A DNA stretch of 43,490 bases from positions 1-43,490 of the forward strand of contig NZ_JAELXW010000055.1 in assembly GCF_016428645.1 (NCBI RefSeq), read 5' to 3'. The stretch comes from Glycomyces salinus. GTDB lineage: Bacteria; Actinomycetota; Actinomycetes; Mycobacteriales; Micromonosporaceae. How positions within the stretch are numbered: position 1 is the stretch's first letter; every line of letters starts with the position of its first letter. Made by a program: the position numbers and the translations under genes. Of this stretch, positions 28,235 through 39,235 are shown piece by piece. The notes under the pieces are model-generated. The model made no database searches, was not told the origin of the DNA, and saw only the letters and a list, made by a program, of their open reading frames with translations.

Positions 28235-29716
28235 ATGGCCGAGAAGAAGTCAGGGGAGCGCCCGCACGACCCGCAGTTCCCGGAGAAGTTCCTGGAGTTC
28301 ATGCGCTCGGGTTGGGGCTCGCTGGAGCTGGAGGCGTCCCCGCTGCCGCAGGCGGCCTACACGGCCCGCCGCCGCGAGGCGCTCTCGGCGGCGTTCCCCG
28401 GCGAGACGATCGTGGTGCCCACCGGGGAGGAGAAGGTGCGCGCCAACGACACGTTCTTCCGGTTCCGGGCCGGATCGGACTTCGCGTGGCTCACCGGAGA
28501 CCTGGACCCCGAGGGCGTGCTGGTGCTGCACCCGGTCGCGTCGGGCCACGAGGCGGTGCTCTACCGGCGCGGCCGCGCCGGGACCGAGTCGGACGAGTTC
28601 TTCCGCTCGGCGAAGTACGGCGAGCTGTGGATCGGGCGCAAGCACTCGCTGGCCGAGGCCGAGACCCGCCTCGGGGTGGTCTGCCGAGACGTCGAGACGC
28701 TCGATGAGGCGCTGGCGGGCGCGGACCGGTCGAAGACGCGGCTGCTGCGCAGCTTCCACACCAGTCTCGACCGGCGTTTCGAGGCCGAGGAGCCGGAGAA
28801 GGACGAGGACGGCAATCCGAAGCCCACTCGCGACCGCCAGCTGGCCGCCGTGCTCTCGGAGCTGCGGCTGAAGAAGGACGCCTGGGAACTCGAGCAGCTC
28901 CAGGAGGCGGTCGACGCCACCGTGCGGGGCTTCGAGGACGTGGCGCGGATCCTGCCGGCGGCCGGTTCGGTCTCCGAGCGGCTCATCGAGGGCGTCTTCG
29001 GCGCCCGCGCGCGCCTGGAGGGCAACGGCCTGGGGTACGACTCGATCGTGGGCGCGGGCGCGCACGCGACCACGCTGCACTGGACGACCAACGACGGCCG
29101 CACCAAGACCGGCGAGCTGCTGCTGATGGACATGGGCGTGGAGAACCGCAATCTCTACACCGCCGACATCACCCGCACGATCCCGGTCGACGGCCGGTTC
29201 ACCCGGCTCCAGCGGCAGGTCTACGAGATCGTGCACGCCTCGCAGCAGGCGGGGATGGACGTCATCCGGCCGGGCGTGGAGTTCCAGGAGATCCACCGGA
29301 CGTGCATGCGGGTGCTGGCCGAGGGGCTGGACGACCTGGGCGTGCTGCCGGTATCGGTCGACGAGGCGATGAGCAAGGACTCCCTGGTCTACCGCCGCTG
29401 GACGCTGCACGGTTTCGGACACATGCTGGGCCTGGACGTCCACGACTGCGCCGCCTCCCGTCCGGAGCAGTACTACCGGGGCAAGGTCGAGGAGGACCAC
29501 GTCCTGACCGTGGAGCCGGGCCTGTACTTCCAGGCCAACGACGAGCTGGTGCCCGCGGAGCTGCGCGGGGTCGGCATCCGCATCGAGGACGACGTGCGGG
29601 TCACCGCCGACGGCTGCCAGAACCTCTCGGAGGCGCTGCCGCGCGACGCCGACGAGGTGGAGACGTGGCTCGCGGAGCAGCGGGAGGCGGGACCGCGCTT
29701 GGCGGATCAGTCCTGA
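28235..29716 (+). CDS. pepP: Xaa-Pro aminopeptidase (aminopeptidase P, M24B)
   Basis: This cytosolic metallopeptidase removes N-terminal residues that precede proline. The 493-residue protein has an N-terminal creatinase-like domain (FRFRAGSDFAWLTGD) and the pita-bread catalytic domain. All five metal ligands are visible: two Asp (LLMDMGVENRNLYTADITRT), His (HGFGHMLGLDVHD) and two Glu (TVEPGLYF, GIRIEDDV). The start is ATG 28235, with AAGGA 6 nt before it. Upstream extensions are not conserved. It is monocistronic, divergent from the VapBC-like pair. Confidence 0.94.
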   Translation: MAEKKSGERPHDPQFPEKFLEFMRSGWGSLELEASPLPQAAYTARRREALSAAFPGETIVVPTGEEKVRANDTFFRFRAGSDFAWLTGDLDPEGVLVLHPVASGHEAVLYRRGRAGTESDEFFRSAKYGELWIGRKHSLAEAETRLGVVCRDVETLDEALAGADRSKTRLLRSFHTSLDRRFEAEEPEKDEDGNPKPTRDRQLAAVLSELRLKKDAWELEQLQEAVDATVRGFEDVARILPAAGSVSERLIEGVFGARARLEGNGLGYDSIVGAGAHATTLHWTTNDGRTKTGELLLMDMGVENRNLYTADITRTIPVDGRFTRLQRQVYEIVHASQQAGMDVIRPGVEFQEIHRTCMRVLAEGLDDLGVLPVSVDEAMSKDSLVYRRWTLHGFGHMLGLDVHDCAASRPEQYYRGKVEEDHVLTVEPGLYFQANDELVPAELRGVGIRIEDDVRVTADGCQNLSEALPRDADEVETWLAEQREAGPRLADQS

Positions 29717-30217
29717 ACGGGCTCGGTCGCCGCAGGTCGGTCGGGTCCGACGCCGACCCCGCGCGGGACCGGTTCGGCCTCAGCGTATAGTCCGATTTTA
29801 GGCTTATATCACCGCACCGGGCCGGCGGCGGCGATCAACACCGCACATTGAACCGCCCGCCGCCGCCGGCCACCAATCCCGATGCGAGAGCGATCTTCAG
29901 ACTTCCCCGACACTCCGAGGGCGAGTCCGCGCGCCGGTTCACGGCTCTGCGGGCGGGCCCGAGGGTGGTGGTACGCTTGAGAAGATTTAACAAGACGGAC
30001 GTACTGTTTTTGAATCGTGTGCCGCCGCTCCCCTCTCGGCCGACCTCCTTCGCCGACCGACGGTGCTGCGGCAGACTGAGGACATGCAGTGTGCGCCCAC
30101 GGAGGGGTAGGTGAGTCCATGTTCGCACAAGTGACGGTCCTCACATCACCACTTCCTCTTGCCACATCCGATCGTTCTACCGGCGAAATATGCACACGAG
30201 TTCGACGGTGGTTGGAA
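29717..30217. other. Gene-poor 500-nt stretch of lower GC
   Basis: There is no convincing gene here. It contains a large perfect inverted repeat (29820-29871), AT-rich patches (for example AGATTTAACAAG near 29985) and possible upstream codons of the second tnpB. An ATG at 30119 with GGTGAG ahead is in frame with it. A minus-strand reading of about 154 codons shows no family pattern. The stretch may include the left end of the TnpB element. Confidence 0.5.
29820..29871. repeat. Perfect 14-bp inverted repeat downstream of pepP
   Basis: GGCCGGCGGCGGCG (29820-29833) and its exact complement (29858-29871) flank a 24-nt AT-richer loop. It could be the pepP terminator (no U-run) or a transposon end. 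Confidence 0.55.
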
Positions 30218-31653
30218 GTGCTGGTCACACGGATCGCCTTTTCCAAGGTCCTCAACGCAGGCAAACTCTCCAAGCTTACTGAGCAGGCGCGGAGACTAGG
30301 GCAGGTGCGGTCACTGGTATGGCGACAGTTCGGCTCGACCAGCGGTGCGCACCTCAGCGCCCGAGAGGTGCGCGATCAGTGGATGAAAGACGGCACCGCG
30401 GCAACCTTCGATGTTCTGGCGAACGCCTGGAAAGAGACCGTTCGCGACACGGTGAAAGACATCGCGGCGAGCCGCGCCGCCGCGAAGCGACGAGTGCGCC
30501 GAGCGATTCACCTCCGCACGAGCGACGAAGCTGATAGGCGGCGCTTGTACGCGGCTCTGCGTTTCGACACATGGGTGGCCGATCCATGGCTCTCCCGCCA
30601 AATGCGAAAACACTGGAATCGCGGACGTAATCACACGCACAACCAGATCATGGTTCGCTCCGACAAATACCAGACATTCACCCTGAAGACGGGCGGTGAT
30701 GTATGGCTGTCGATTCCGGGCTTGGCGAATCGCGAGCATGTAAAGATCCCATTGAATACAACGCTTGCACCCTCAGGGACCCTTCGATTGATACTTCGTG
30801 ATGGCCGGGCGGAAGTCCACTACCAGATCGAGGCCGCCTCAATGAACTCATCGCACCGTCCCTCGGAGCAGCGCGAGATCGGAATCGACAAGGGTTACAC
30901 CGAAGTCCTCACCGATTCCGAAGGGATTCGCCATGGGGCCGAGCTGGGGTCGCTGCTTATTGCTCGGTCGGATCGACTCCACCGGGTCAATGCTCGGCGT
31001 GCCAAGCTGCGCTCGATCGCTAACCGAGCCGAGGCGCTAGGAGACCGAGCCAAAGCCGATCGCATCCGTGCCAACAACCTTGGAAATATCAAGAAGCGCC
31101 GCGATACGGCGAAGTGGGAAGCACGCGTCCGCACTGTCACTTTCGAATCCGTCCATGCGGTGCTCGACAAGGCCTCCCTCATCGCCGCCGAGGATCTTAC
31201 GAAGAGTTTCCCCAGCCACAAGCGGCTGGGAAGGAAGATGAACCGTCGCCTGGCGCAGTGGACCAAGGGTCTGACCGCCGAGGCGCTGCAAGCCGTGTCG
31301 GACCGCAGAGGTTCTGCGGTGCGGCTGGTCAACGCCGCCTACACGTCACAAGTCATCCCCGGCACTGGCGCCCTCGGCGTCCGCCACGGGGATGAGCTTC
31401 ACTGCACTCAGTGCGGGGCCGTGTGGGATGCCGACCATGCCGCTGCGGTCAACATCCTAGCGAGAGCGAGCGACCCCGACATCGCCCTGTGGACCCCGCA
31501 CACGCGGGTGAGACAGATCTTGCGGGAACGAACCGGCCGCCAACGGTCCAGACTGCCGGACCAGGACTCCAGCACCGCATCCCGATGCGAGTGCGGAGAG
31601 CGAATTATTCGGATGCTCGGATTCGAGCAACAGTTAAGGAAGCAGAACAAGTG

Positions 31654-31657
<4 letters not shown>
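30218..31657 (+). CDS. TnpB-family RNA-guided nuclease with half-lost zinc ribbon
   Basis: The 479-residue protein (from GTG 30218) has RuvC-I Asp224 ([12 protein letters not shown]), RuvC-II Glu325 ([10 protein letters not shown]) and a RuvC-III Asp near 404-406 ([13 protein letters not shown]). The catalytic triad therefore looks intact. The first zinc pair is replaced ([12 protein letters not shown]) and only the second remains (Cys396/Cys399, CTQCG). The [15 protein letters not shown] motif follows, then a C-terminus with CEC. It resembles a divergent stand-alone TnpB subgroup. Codon use and GC are lower than its neighbours, suggesting transfer. No tnpA. The start is uncertain (ATG 30119 possible). 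Its stop overlaps the aconitase start. Confidence 0.82.
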
Positions 31658-34377
<2,720 letters not shown>

Positions 34378-34390
34378 CGATCCGAAGCGT

Positions 34391-34422
34391 GCAGAGGGGC
34401 GGGCCGCGGCCCGCCCCTCTGC
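34391..34422 (+). terminator. Terminator hairpin of acnA
   Basis: A fully self-complementary 32-nt sequence with 16-nt halves (GCAGAGGGGCGGGCCG and its complement) lies 13 nt after the aconitase stop. Confidence 0.8.
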
Positions 34423-34434
34423 GTGTCTCGGCGA

Positions 34435-34454
34435 AAACCCAGTCGACTGGGTTT
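34435..34454 (+). promoter_or_regulatory. Perfect 20-bp palindrome upstream of the DUF3291 gene
   Basis: AAACCCAGTC / GACTGGGTTT is a perfect palindrome. It lies 12 nt before a TTGACC -35-like box (34467-34472), which precedes the ATG by the spacing of a leaderless promoter. It looks like an operator for a dimeric regulator; the regulator is unknown. Confidence 0.55.
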
Positions 34455-34502
34455 CGGCGCCGGGCATTGACCGGCGGGCGGGTCCGCTGTCAGGCTCGTT
34501 GA

Positions 34503-34964
34503 ATGGGAACCCCGAATTACCATCTCGCGCAGGTCAACGTCGGACGGATGCTGGCCCCGCTGGACTCCCCGGTGATGCACGGCTTCGTGTCGAACCTGGA
34601 CCGGGTCAACGCCGCCGCCGAGGCCGCCGAGGGCTTCGTGTGGCGGCTGGTCGACGACGGCGGCGGCAATGCCACCGGGTACCGGTTCTGGGACGACGAG
34701 TGGATGATCATGAACTTGTCGGTGTGGACCTCGCCGGAGGCGCTCGACGCGTTCGTCTACGGCGACGACCACCGGCCGATCCTCCAGCGGCGCCGAGAAT
34801 GGTTCGAGCACCTCAAGGAGGCGTACGCGGCCATGTGGTGGGTCCCGGTCGGCCACGACCCGACCGTGCAGGAGGCCGAGAAGAAGCTCACCCTCCTGCG
34901 CGAGCGTGGTCCGAACCCCGAGGTGTTCACCATGAAGGAGAAGTTTCCGAAGCCGAAGGCTTAG
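34503..34964 (+). CDS. DUF3291 family protein
   Basis: This 153-residue cytosolic protein begins YHLAQVNVGRMLAPLDSP and contains GYRFWDDEWMIMNLSVWTSPEAL and the Trp-rich AAMWWVPVGHDPTVQEA. That matches DUF3291, whose fold resembles ferredoxin-like antibiotic-monooxygenase domains. No function is established. It starts at ATG 34503 with little room for a Shine-Dalgarno, which suggests a leaderless mRNA. Its last codons and stop lie in a 36-nt tandem repeat. The neighbouring genes encode flavoprotein monooxygenases. Confidence 0.85.
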   Translation: MGTPNYHLAQVNVGRMLAPLDSPVMHGFVSNLDRVNAAAEAAEGFVWRLVDDGGGNATGYRFWDDEWMIMNLSVWTSPEALDAFVYGDDHRPILQRRREWFEHLKEAYAAMWWVPVGHDPTVQEAEKKLTLLRERGPNPEVFTMKEKFPKPKA

Positions 34965-35027
34965 GGAACCGTGAAGCACAGTCCGAAGCCGAAGGCTTAG
35001 GGAACCGAGAGGCGCGACCCGAAGCCG
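34946..35027. repeat. 36-nt tandem repeat over the DUF3291 stop codon
   Basis: TCCGAAGCCGAAGGCTTAGG plus GAACCG occurs at 34946-34971 and again at 34982-35007; a partial third unit begins at 35018. The period is 36, a multiple of three, so each unit carries the same in-frame KA-stop. A recent slippage duplication is likely. Confidence 0.8.
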
Positions 35028-35029
35028 GG

Positions 35030-36169
35030 TCAGTCCGATGCCGGCGGTTTCCAGGAGAACACCGGGTCGAAGCGGTTGAGCCCGGCTCTCGGCGCTATTC
35101 GAGTCATCGCGCGGATGGCCGTGTCCCGCGCCGCGATCGCCAGCCGGTTTCGCATCAGCGCGAGTTTCATCGTCGAGTGCGAGTCCTTGACGATCTTCAT
35201 CGTGCGCGGCAGCCGTGCCCGCGTATAACCGGCCAGGCCGTCGCCATGGGTGACTTCGTGCGCGAGCACCACCGCGTCCTCGATCGCCTGGCACGCGCCC
35301 TGGCCGAGGTGCGGTGTCATGGCGTGCGCGGCGTCACCGAGGATCGCGACCTTTCCCTTGTGGAAGGCGGGAAGCCTGGTCGCGATGTGGTAGACGTCGT
35401 TGCGCAGCACCGACTCCGGTTCGACCGACGCCAGCAGCTCGGGCAGTGGGTGGGCCCAGTCGCCGAACTTGTCGAGCAGGACCTTCCGCTCGTCGTCGGA
35501 GCGCTCCCCGGCCGGGGCGAGGGCGGCGGCGTACATATAGAGCGCATCGCCGGCCAGCGGCATCGTGGCGATGACTCCCGCGCGGCCCCAGTACTCGATG
35601 CCTCCGACCCGCATGGGGACGTCGTTCAGGAGCAGCCGCCAGGCGGTCTCTCCAGCGTAGACGGGACCGGGGTGGTCCGGGAACAGGCCGGTGCGGATGG
35701 GCGAGCGCACGCCGTCCGCGGCGACGATCAGGTCCGCCTCGGTCTCTCCGGCCGCGGTCGACACCGTGCCGCGGTCGGAATCGACGCTGGTGACTTCGGT
35801 GCCCAGCCGCAGCGTTCCGGGCTCGAGTCCGTCGGCGAGCGTATCCAGGAGGCCGGCTCGCGGCAGCACTACCGCGACGTCGCCCCAGCGGGCCTTCGCC
35901 GCCTCCTGGTCGGTCTTGACGAGCCACGTCCCGTCGTGGCGGCAGACGCCGGCGCTCGCCTCGCCGAATGCCGCGAGTTCGCGGACGCGGTCGCCGAGGC
36001 CGAGCACGTCGAGCGACCGCAGGGCGTTCGGGGCGATCGCCAGGCCCGCTCCGATCTTTTCGAGCCGGGCCGCGCGTTCGTAGACTTCGACGCCCCATCC
36101 TTTGGATCGCAGCGCCAAAGCGGCCGCGAGGCCACCGATGCCCGCACCGACCACGACCGCTTTAGCCAT
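35030..36169 (-). CDS. FAD-dependent monooxygenase (UbiH-like)
   Basis: This 379-residue flavoprotein hydroxylase has the dinucleotide loop VVVGAGIGGLAAALALRSKG. It also has the DG motif AADGVRSPIRTG and the FAD-ribityl motif GDAAHAMTPHLGQGACQAIEDA. These are the marks of group A single-component aromatic hydroxylases using NAD(P)H and oxygen. The substrate is unknown. The start is ATG 36169, with ATG 36181 as a 4-codon extension. It is divergent from the next flavoprotein across 84 nt that must hold both promoters. Confidence 0.9.
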   Translation of the reverse strand: MAKAVVVGAGIGGLAAALALRSKGWGVEVYERAARLEKIGAGLAIAPNALRSLDVLGLGDRVRELAAFGEASAGVCRHDGTWLVKTDQEAAKARWGDVAVVLPRAGLLDTLADGLEPGTLRLGTEVTSVDSDRGTVSTAAGETEADLIVAADGVRSPIRTGLFPDHPGPVYAGETAWRLLLNDVPMRVGGIEYWGRAGVIATMPLAGDALYMYAAALAPAGERSDDERKVLLDKFGDWAHPLPELLASVEPESVLRNDVYHIATRLPAFHKGKVAILGDAAHAMTPHLGQGACQAIEDAVVLAHEVTHGDGLAGYTRARLPRTMKIVKDSHSTMKLALMRNRLAIAARDTAIRAMTRIAPRAGLNRFDPVFSWKPPASD

Positions 36170-36253
36170 GCGAATCACCATACGCCCACCGCGGCTTCGG
36201 TGAGGGACCCCACTGAGCGGAATCCCGTTCAGGCCGCGACCGTTGAATCTGGC

Positions 36254-37306
36254 ATGGAACGCGAGGTCGAGGTGGTCGTGATCGGGGCCGGTCAGGCCGG
36301 TCTGTCCGCCGCGTACTTCCTGCGCAAGCACTTCGAGCCCGGGACCGGGTTCGTCGTGCTCGACCACGCCCCCGCCGCGGGCGGAGCCTGGCAGTTCCGC
36401 TGGCCCACTCTCACGTTCAAGACCGTCAACGGCGTCTACCAGCTTCCCGGCATGCCCGTCCCCGAGCCCGAGGAGTCGAGGCCGGTCGCCGAGGTCATCC
36501 CCGGCTACTTCACCGAGTACGAGCGGCGCTTCGACCTGCGCGTGCGGCGGCCGGTGTCGGTCTCCTCGGTCCGGTCCCTGGCCGACAAGCGGCTCGAGGT
36601 CGCCACCGACCACGGCGCCTGGATCGCCCGCGCCCTGATCAACGCCACCGGGACCTGGGAGCGGCCGTTCTGGCCGCGCTACCGCGGCCAGGGGACCTTC
36701 GCCGGCCACCAGCTGCACACCGCCCAGTACCGCGGGCCCTGGGAGTTCGAAGGCGAGCGCGTGGCCGTGATCGGCGGCGGCATCTCGGCGATCCAGCACC
36801 TGCTGGAGATCGATCCCCTGGCCTCCGAGACGCACTGGTTCACCCGGCGTCCGCCGCAGTGGCGCGACGACGAGTTCAACCCCGACCGGGGCCGGGAGGC
36901 GGTGGCCATGGTCGAGGAGCGGGTGCGGCGGGGCCTGCGCCCGCGAAGCGTCATCAGCGTCACCGGCGTCCCGCAGACGGCCGAGATCCGGGCCGCGCGC
37001 GAGGCCGGAGTCCTGGACCGGCGGCCGATGTTCGACCGGATCGGACCCGAGGGCCCGGTCATGGGCGACGGCCGGGTGATCGGGGTCGATGTCCTGCTGT
37101 GGGCCACGGGGTTCCGGGCCGCGCTGGACCACCTCGCGCCGCTGCGTCTGCGCGGGCCGGCCGGCGGGATCACCATGGACGGCACCCGCGTGGAGGCCGA
37201 TCCGCGCATCCACCTGGTCGGCTACGGGCCGTCGGCGAGCACGATCGGGGCGAACCGGGCCGGCCGGGCGGCCGTGCGCGAGGTCCGCGAGCTGCTGGCT
37301 AGCTGA
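36254..37306 (+). CDS. Flavin-containing monooxygenase-like NAD(P)-binding oxidoreductase
   Basis: This 350-residue protein has two Rossmann loops: FAD-binding VVVIGAGQAGLSAAYFLRK at the N-terminus and NADP-binding VAVIGGGISAIQHLLEI in the middle. ATG motifs (LINATGTW, LLWATGFRAAL) follow. This is the FMO/CzcO-like group, which includes Baeyer-Villiger and N-hydroxylating enzymes; the substrate is not readable. The ATG at 36254 is close to the divergent gene. Its 3' end overlaps the convergent phosphatase-like gene by 8 nt. Confidence 0.88.
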   Translation: MEREVEVVVIGAGQAGLSAAYFLRKHFEPGTGFVVLDHAPAAGGAWQFRWPTLTFKTVNGVYQLPGMPVPEPEESRPVAEVIPGYFTEYERRFDLRVRRPVSVSSVRSLADKRLEVATDHGAWIARALINATGTWERPFWPRYRGQGTFAGHQLHTAQYRGPWEFEGERVAVIGGGISAIQHLLEIDPLASETHWFTRRPPQWRDDEFNPDRGREAVAMVEERVRRGLRPRSVISVTGVPQTAEIRAAREAGVLDRRPMFDRIGPEGPVMGDGRVIGVDVLLWATGFRAALDHLAPLRLRGPAGGITMDGTRVEADPRIHLVGYGPSASTIGANRAGRAAVREVRELLAS

Positions 37307-38117
37307 GGCGGAGCAGGGCCTGGACCGGCCAGTGGTCCGAGGGCGTCAGGTCGCCCTCGACGTGGGTGTTGACCGCGGCGGCCAGGACCTGGATCTCGGG
37401 TCGCACCAGGATCCAGTCGATCCGCTTTCCGCCCTCGACGGGCTCGGTGTTCCAGTTGTTGAACGTGCCCCATGCGGGGGTGAGGCGCTTCTCGGCGGCC
37501 TCCCAGGCGTCGTCGAGTCCGTCGGCGGTGAGGGTCGCGTAGGGCTTCGAGCCGGGAGCGCAGTTGAAGTCGCCGGCGATGACCACCGGGGAGCCCAGGC
37601 GCTCGGCGAGCGCGGCGTTCAACTGCGCGCCTTTGCGGCGGGCCCGGTCGGAGCGGTGGTCGAGGTGGTTGTCGACCACGCAGAACTCGGCGCCGGTCTT
37701 CTTGTCGGCGAAGCGGATCCAGGTGAGCATGCGGGGCAGGCCGCTGCCCCAGGCGCGGGATTCGGGGACGGTCGGGCGCCGGGAGATCCACTGGTGGTCG
37801 TACTCGAGCGGAGTGAGCCGCTCGCTCTCCCAGAAGATCGCGGTGGACTCGCCGCGGCTGCCGCCGCGGGTTCCCAGGTGGAGCCAGTCGTAGCCGTCGA
37901 GGCCGTCGCGCAACTCGATGAGCTGGCGGAACCGGCCCTCCTGGGTGCACAGCACGGTCGGCCGCTCCCGGACGACGACGGCGGTGACCAGGGGTCGCCG
38001 CTTCCACCACGAATGCGGGGCGCTGCCCGAGGCGACCCGGAGGTTGTAGGTCATGACGTGCAGGTCCGGGGCCGAGGCCGCGCCGATGAGCGGGCTCTCG
38101 CGGTCCGTGTCGCTCAT
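37299..38117 (-). CDS. Endonuclease/exonuclease/phosphatase family protein, cytosolic paralogue
   Basis: This 272-residue metal-dependent phosphoesterase of the EEP fold carries MTYNLR, the metal-binding Glu in CTQEG, DNHLDH, AGDFN, IDWILV and the terminal SDHWPV. All catalytic blocks are present. No signal peptide is visible, so it should act in the cytosol. Substrates of this fold range from DNA to inositol phosphates and sphingomyelin. It is closely similar to the adjacent upstream gene, so the two arose by tandem duplication. Confidence 0.9.
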   Translation of the reverse strand: MSDTDRESPLIGAASAPDLHVMTYNLRVASGSAPHSWWKRRPLVTAVVVRERPTVLCTQEGRFRQLIELRDGLDGYDWLHLGTRGGSRGESTAIFWESERLTPLEYDHQWISRRPTVPESRAWGSGLPRMLTWIRFADKKTGAEFCVVDNHLDHRSDRARRKGAQLNAALAERLGSPVVIAGDFNCAPGSKPYATLTADGLDDAWEAAEKRLTPAWGTFNNWNTEPVEGGKRIDWILVRPEIQVLAAAVNTHVEGDLTPSDHWPVQALLRLS

Positions 38118-38195
38118 GGGCAGACGATAACCGGCGGGGGCCGCCCCCGCCGGTCATTCATGTCGGACTTCACTTGGATCGGGGCTCGCCGCCGG

Positions 38196-39116
38196 TCACG
38201 GCAGCGAGACGAGCGCCTGCGCCGGCCAGTGGTCGGAGGGGGTCAGGCCGTCGTCGGAGTAGGTGTTGACCCCGGCCTTGACGACGCGGACGTCGGGGGT
38301 GGCCATGATCCAGTCGATCCGGTTGGCCTCGGTGCTCGGTTCGGGGTCCCAGCCGTTCCAGGTGCCGTATTCGGGCGTGACCTGCTCTTCGGCCTCGTCG
38401 AAGGTGTCGACCAGGCCGCCGTCGAGGAGGATCTGGTGGGTCGGCGTGCCCGGGACCTGGTTGAAGTCGCCGCCGACGAGGACCGGCGCGTCCCATTCGG
38501 AGACGAGGTCGGCGTTCATCTGCGAGCCCTTCTGGCGGGCGTTCTCCGACTGGTGGTCGAAGTGGTTGTCGACCGCGTAGAACTCCTTGCCGGTCCGGAG
38601 GTCCTCGAATCGGATCCAGGTGAGCATCCGCACCACGTTGTTGCCCCAGTCCTTCGAGGCGATCAGGCGGGGGTTGTCCGAGAGCCAGAGGTGGTCGTAC
38701 TCGAGGACCTTGAGCCGCCGCCGGCCCCAGAAGATCGCGGTGGCCTCGCTCTGGCTGCCGCCGAGGCGGCCCAGGTGGATCCAGTCGTAGCCGTAGACGT
38801 CGTCGTGGAGGTCTTGGAGCTGGCCGTACAGGCCCTCCTGGGTGTACAGGATCGTCGGCCGCTCGCGCCGGACGACCCGGCTGACGAGCGGGCGGCGCTC
38901 CTCCCAGCTGTGGGGCGGGCCGTCGCCGCCCTCGTAGCGGATGTTGAAGGTCATCAGGTGGATCTGGTCGCCGTGGGGTCGGCCGATCAGGCCGCGCCCG
39001 TGGAAGCGGGACTCGTCGGCGGAGGCGGCCTCGGAGGTCGCGCCGGTGCCGACCGCGGTCGCGCCGACCGCGAGGGAGGCGCCGAGGACGTTGCGTCTGC
39101 TGATGTTGTGCGACAT
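38196..39116 (-). CDS. Endonuclease/exonuclease/phosphatase family protein with Tat signal
   Basis: This 306-residue paralogue of the neighbouring EEP protein has an N-terminal twin-arginine signal (SRRNVLGASLAVGATAVGTG, Ala-rich, cleavage likely near AASA). It should be folded in the cytosol and exported. The catalytic blocks are MTFNIR, YTQEG, DNHFDH, GGDFN, IDWIM and SDHWPA. Start ATG 39116 with AGGGA about 6 nt upstream; a longer frame to 39185 lacks support. The pair suggests similar chemistry on both sides of the membrane. Confidence 0.9.
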   Translation of the reverse strand: MSHNISRRNVLGASLAVGATAVGTGATSEAASADESRFHGRGLIGRPHGDQIHLMTFNIRYEGGDGPPHSWEERRPLVSRVVRRERPTILYTQEGLYGQLQDLHDDVYGYDWIHLGRLGGSQSEATAIFWGRRRLKVLEYDHLWLSDNPRLIASKDWGNNVVRMLTWIRFEDLRTGKEFYAVDNHFDHQSENARQKGSQMNADLVSEWDAPVLVGGDFNQVPGTPTHQILLDGGLVDTFDEAEEQVTPEYGTWNGWDPEPSTEANRIDWIMATPDVRVVKAGVNTYSDDGLTPSDHWPAQALVSLP

Positions 39117-39235
39117 GAGTTCCCTTGGGTTCGGGGGAAAGCTGGGTACACCGAGAGTCCACGGCATTCGCGGCCCCGACGCCACTGCGGAACCGTGAAC
39201 TCTCGGCTAATACCCTCTGTCACACGACATAACGG

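Noticed and set aside
29809-30273. A 154-codon minus-strand frame between pepP and tnpB
   Set aside because: There is no family pattern, it overlaps the inverted repeat and the tnpB start, and it looks like chance.
31411-31653. An N-terminal extension of aconitase running into tnpB
   Set aside because: Aconitase similarity starts at the GTG near 31654; the upstream frame is a shadow of tnpB.
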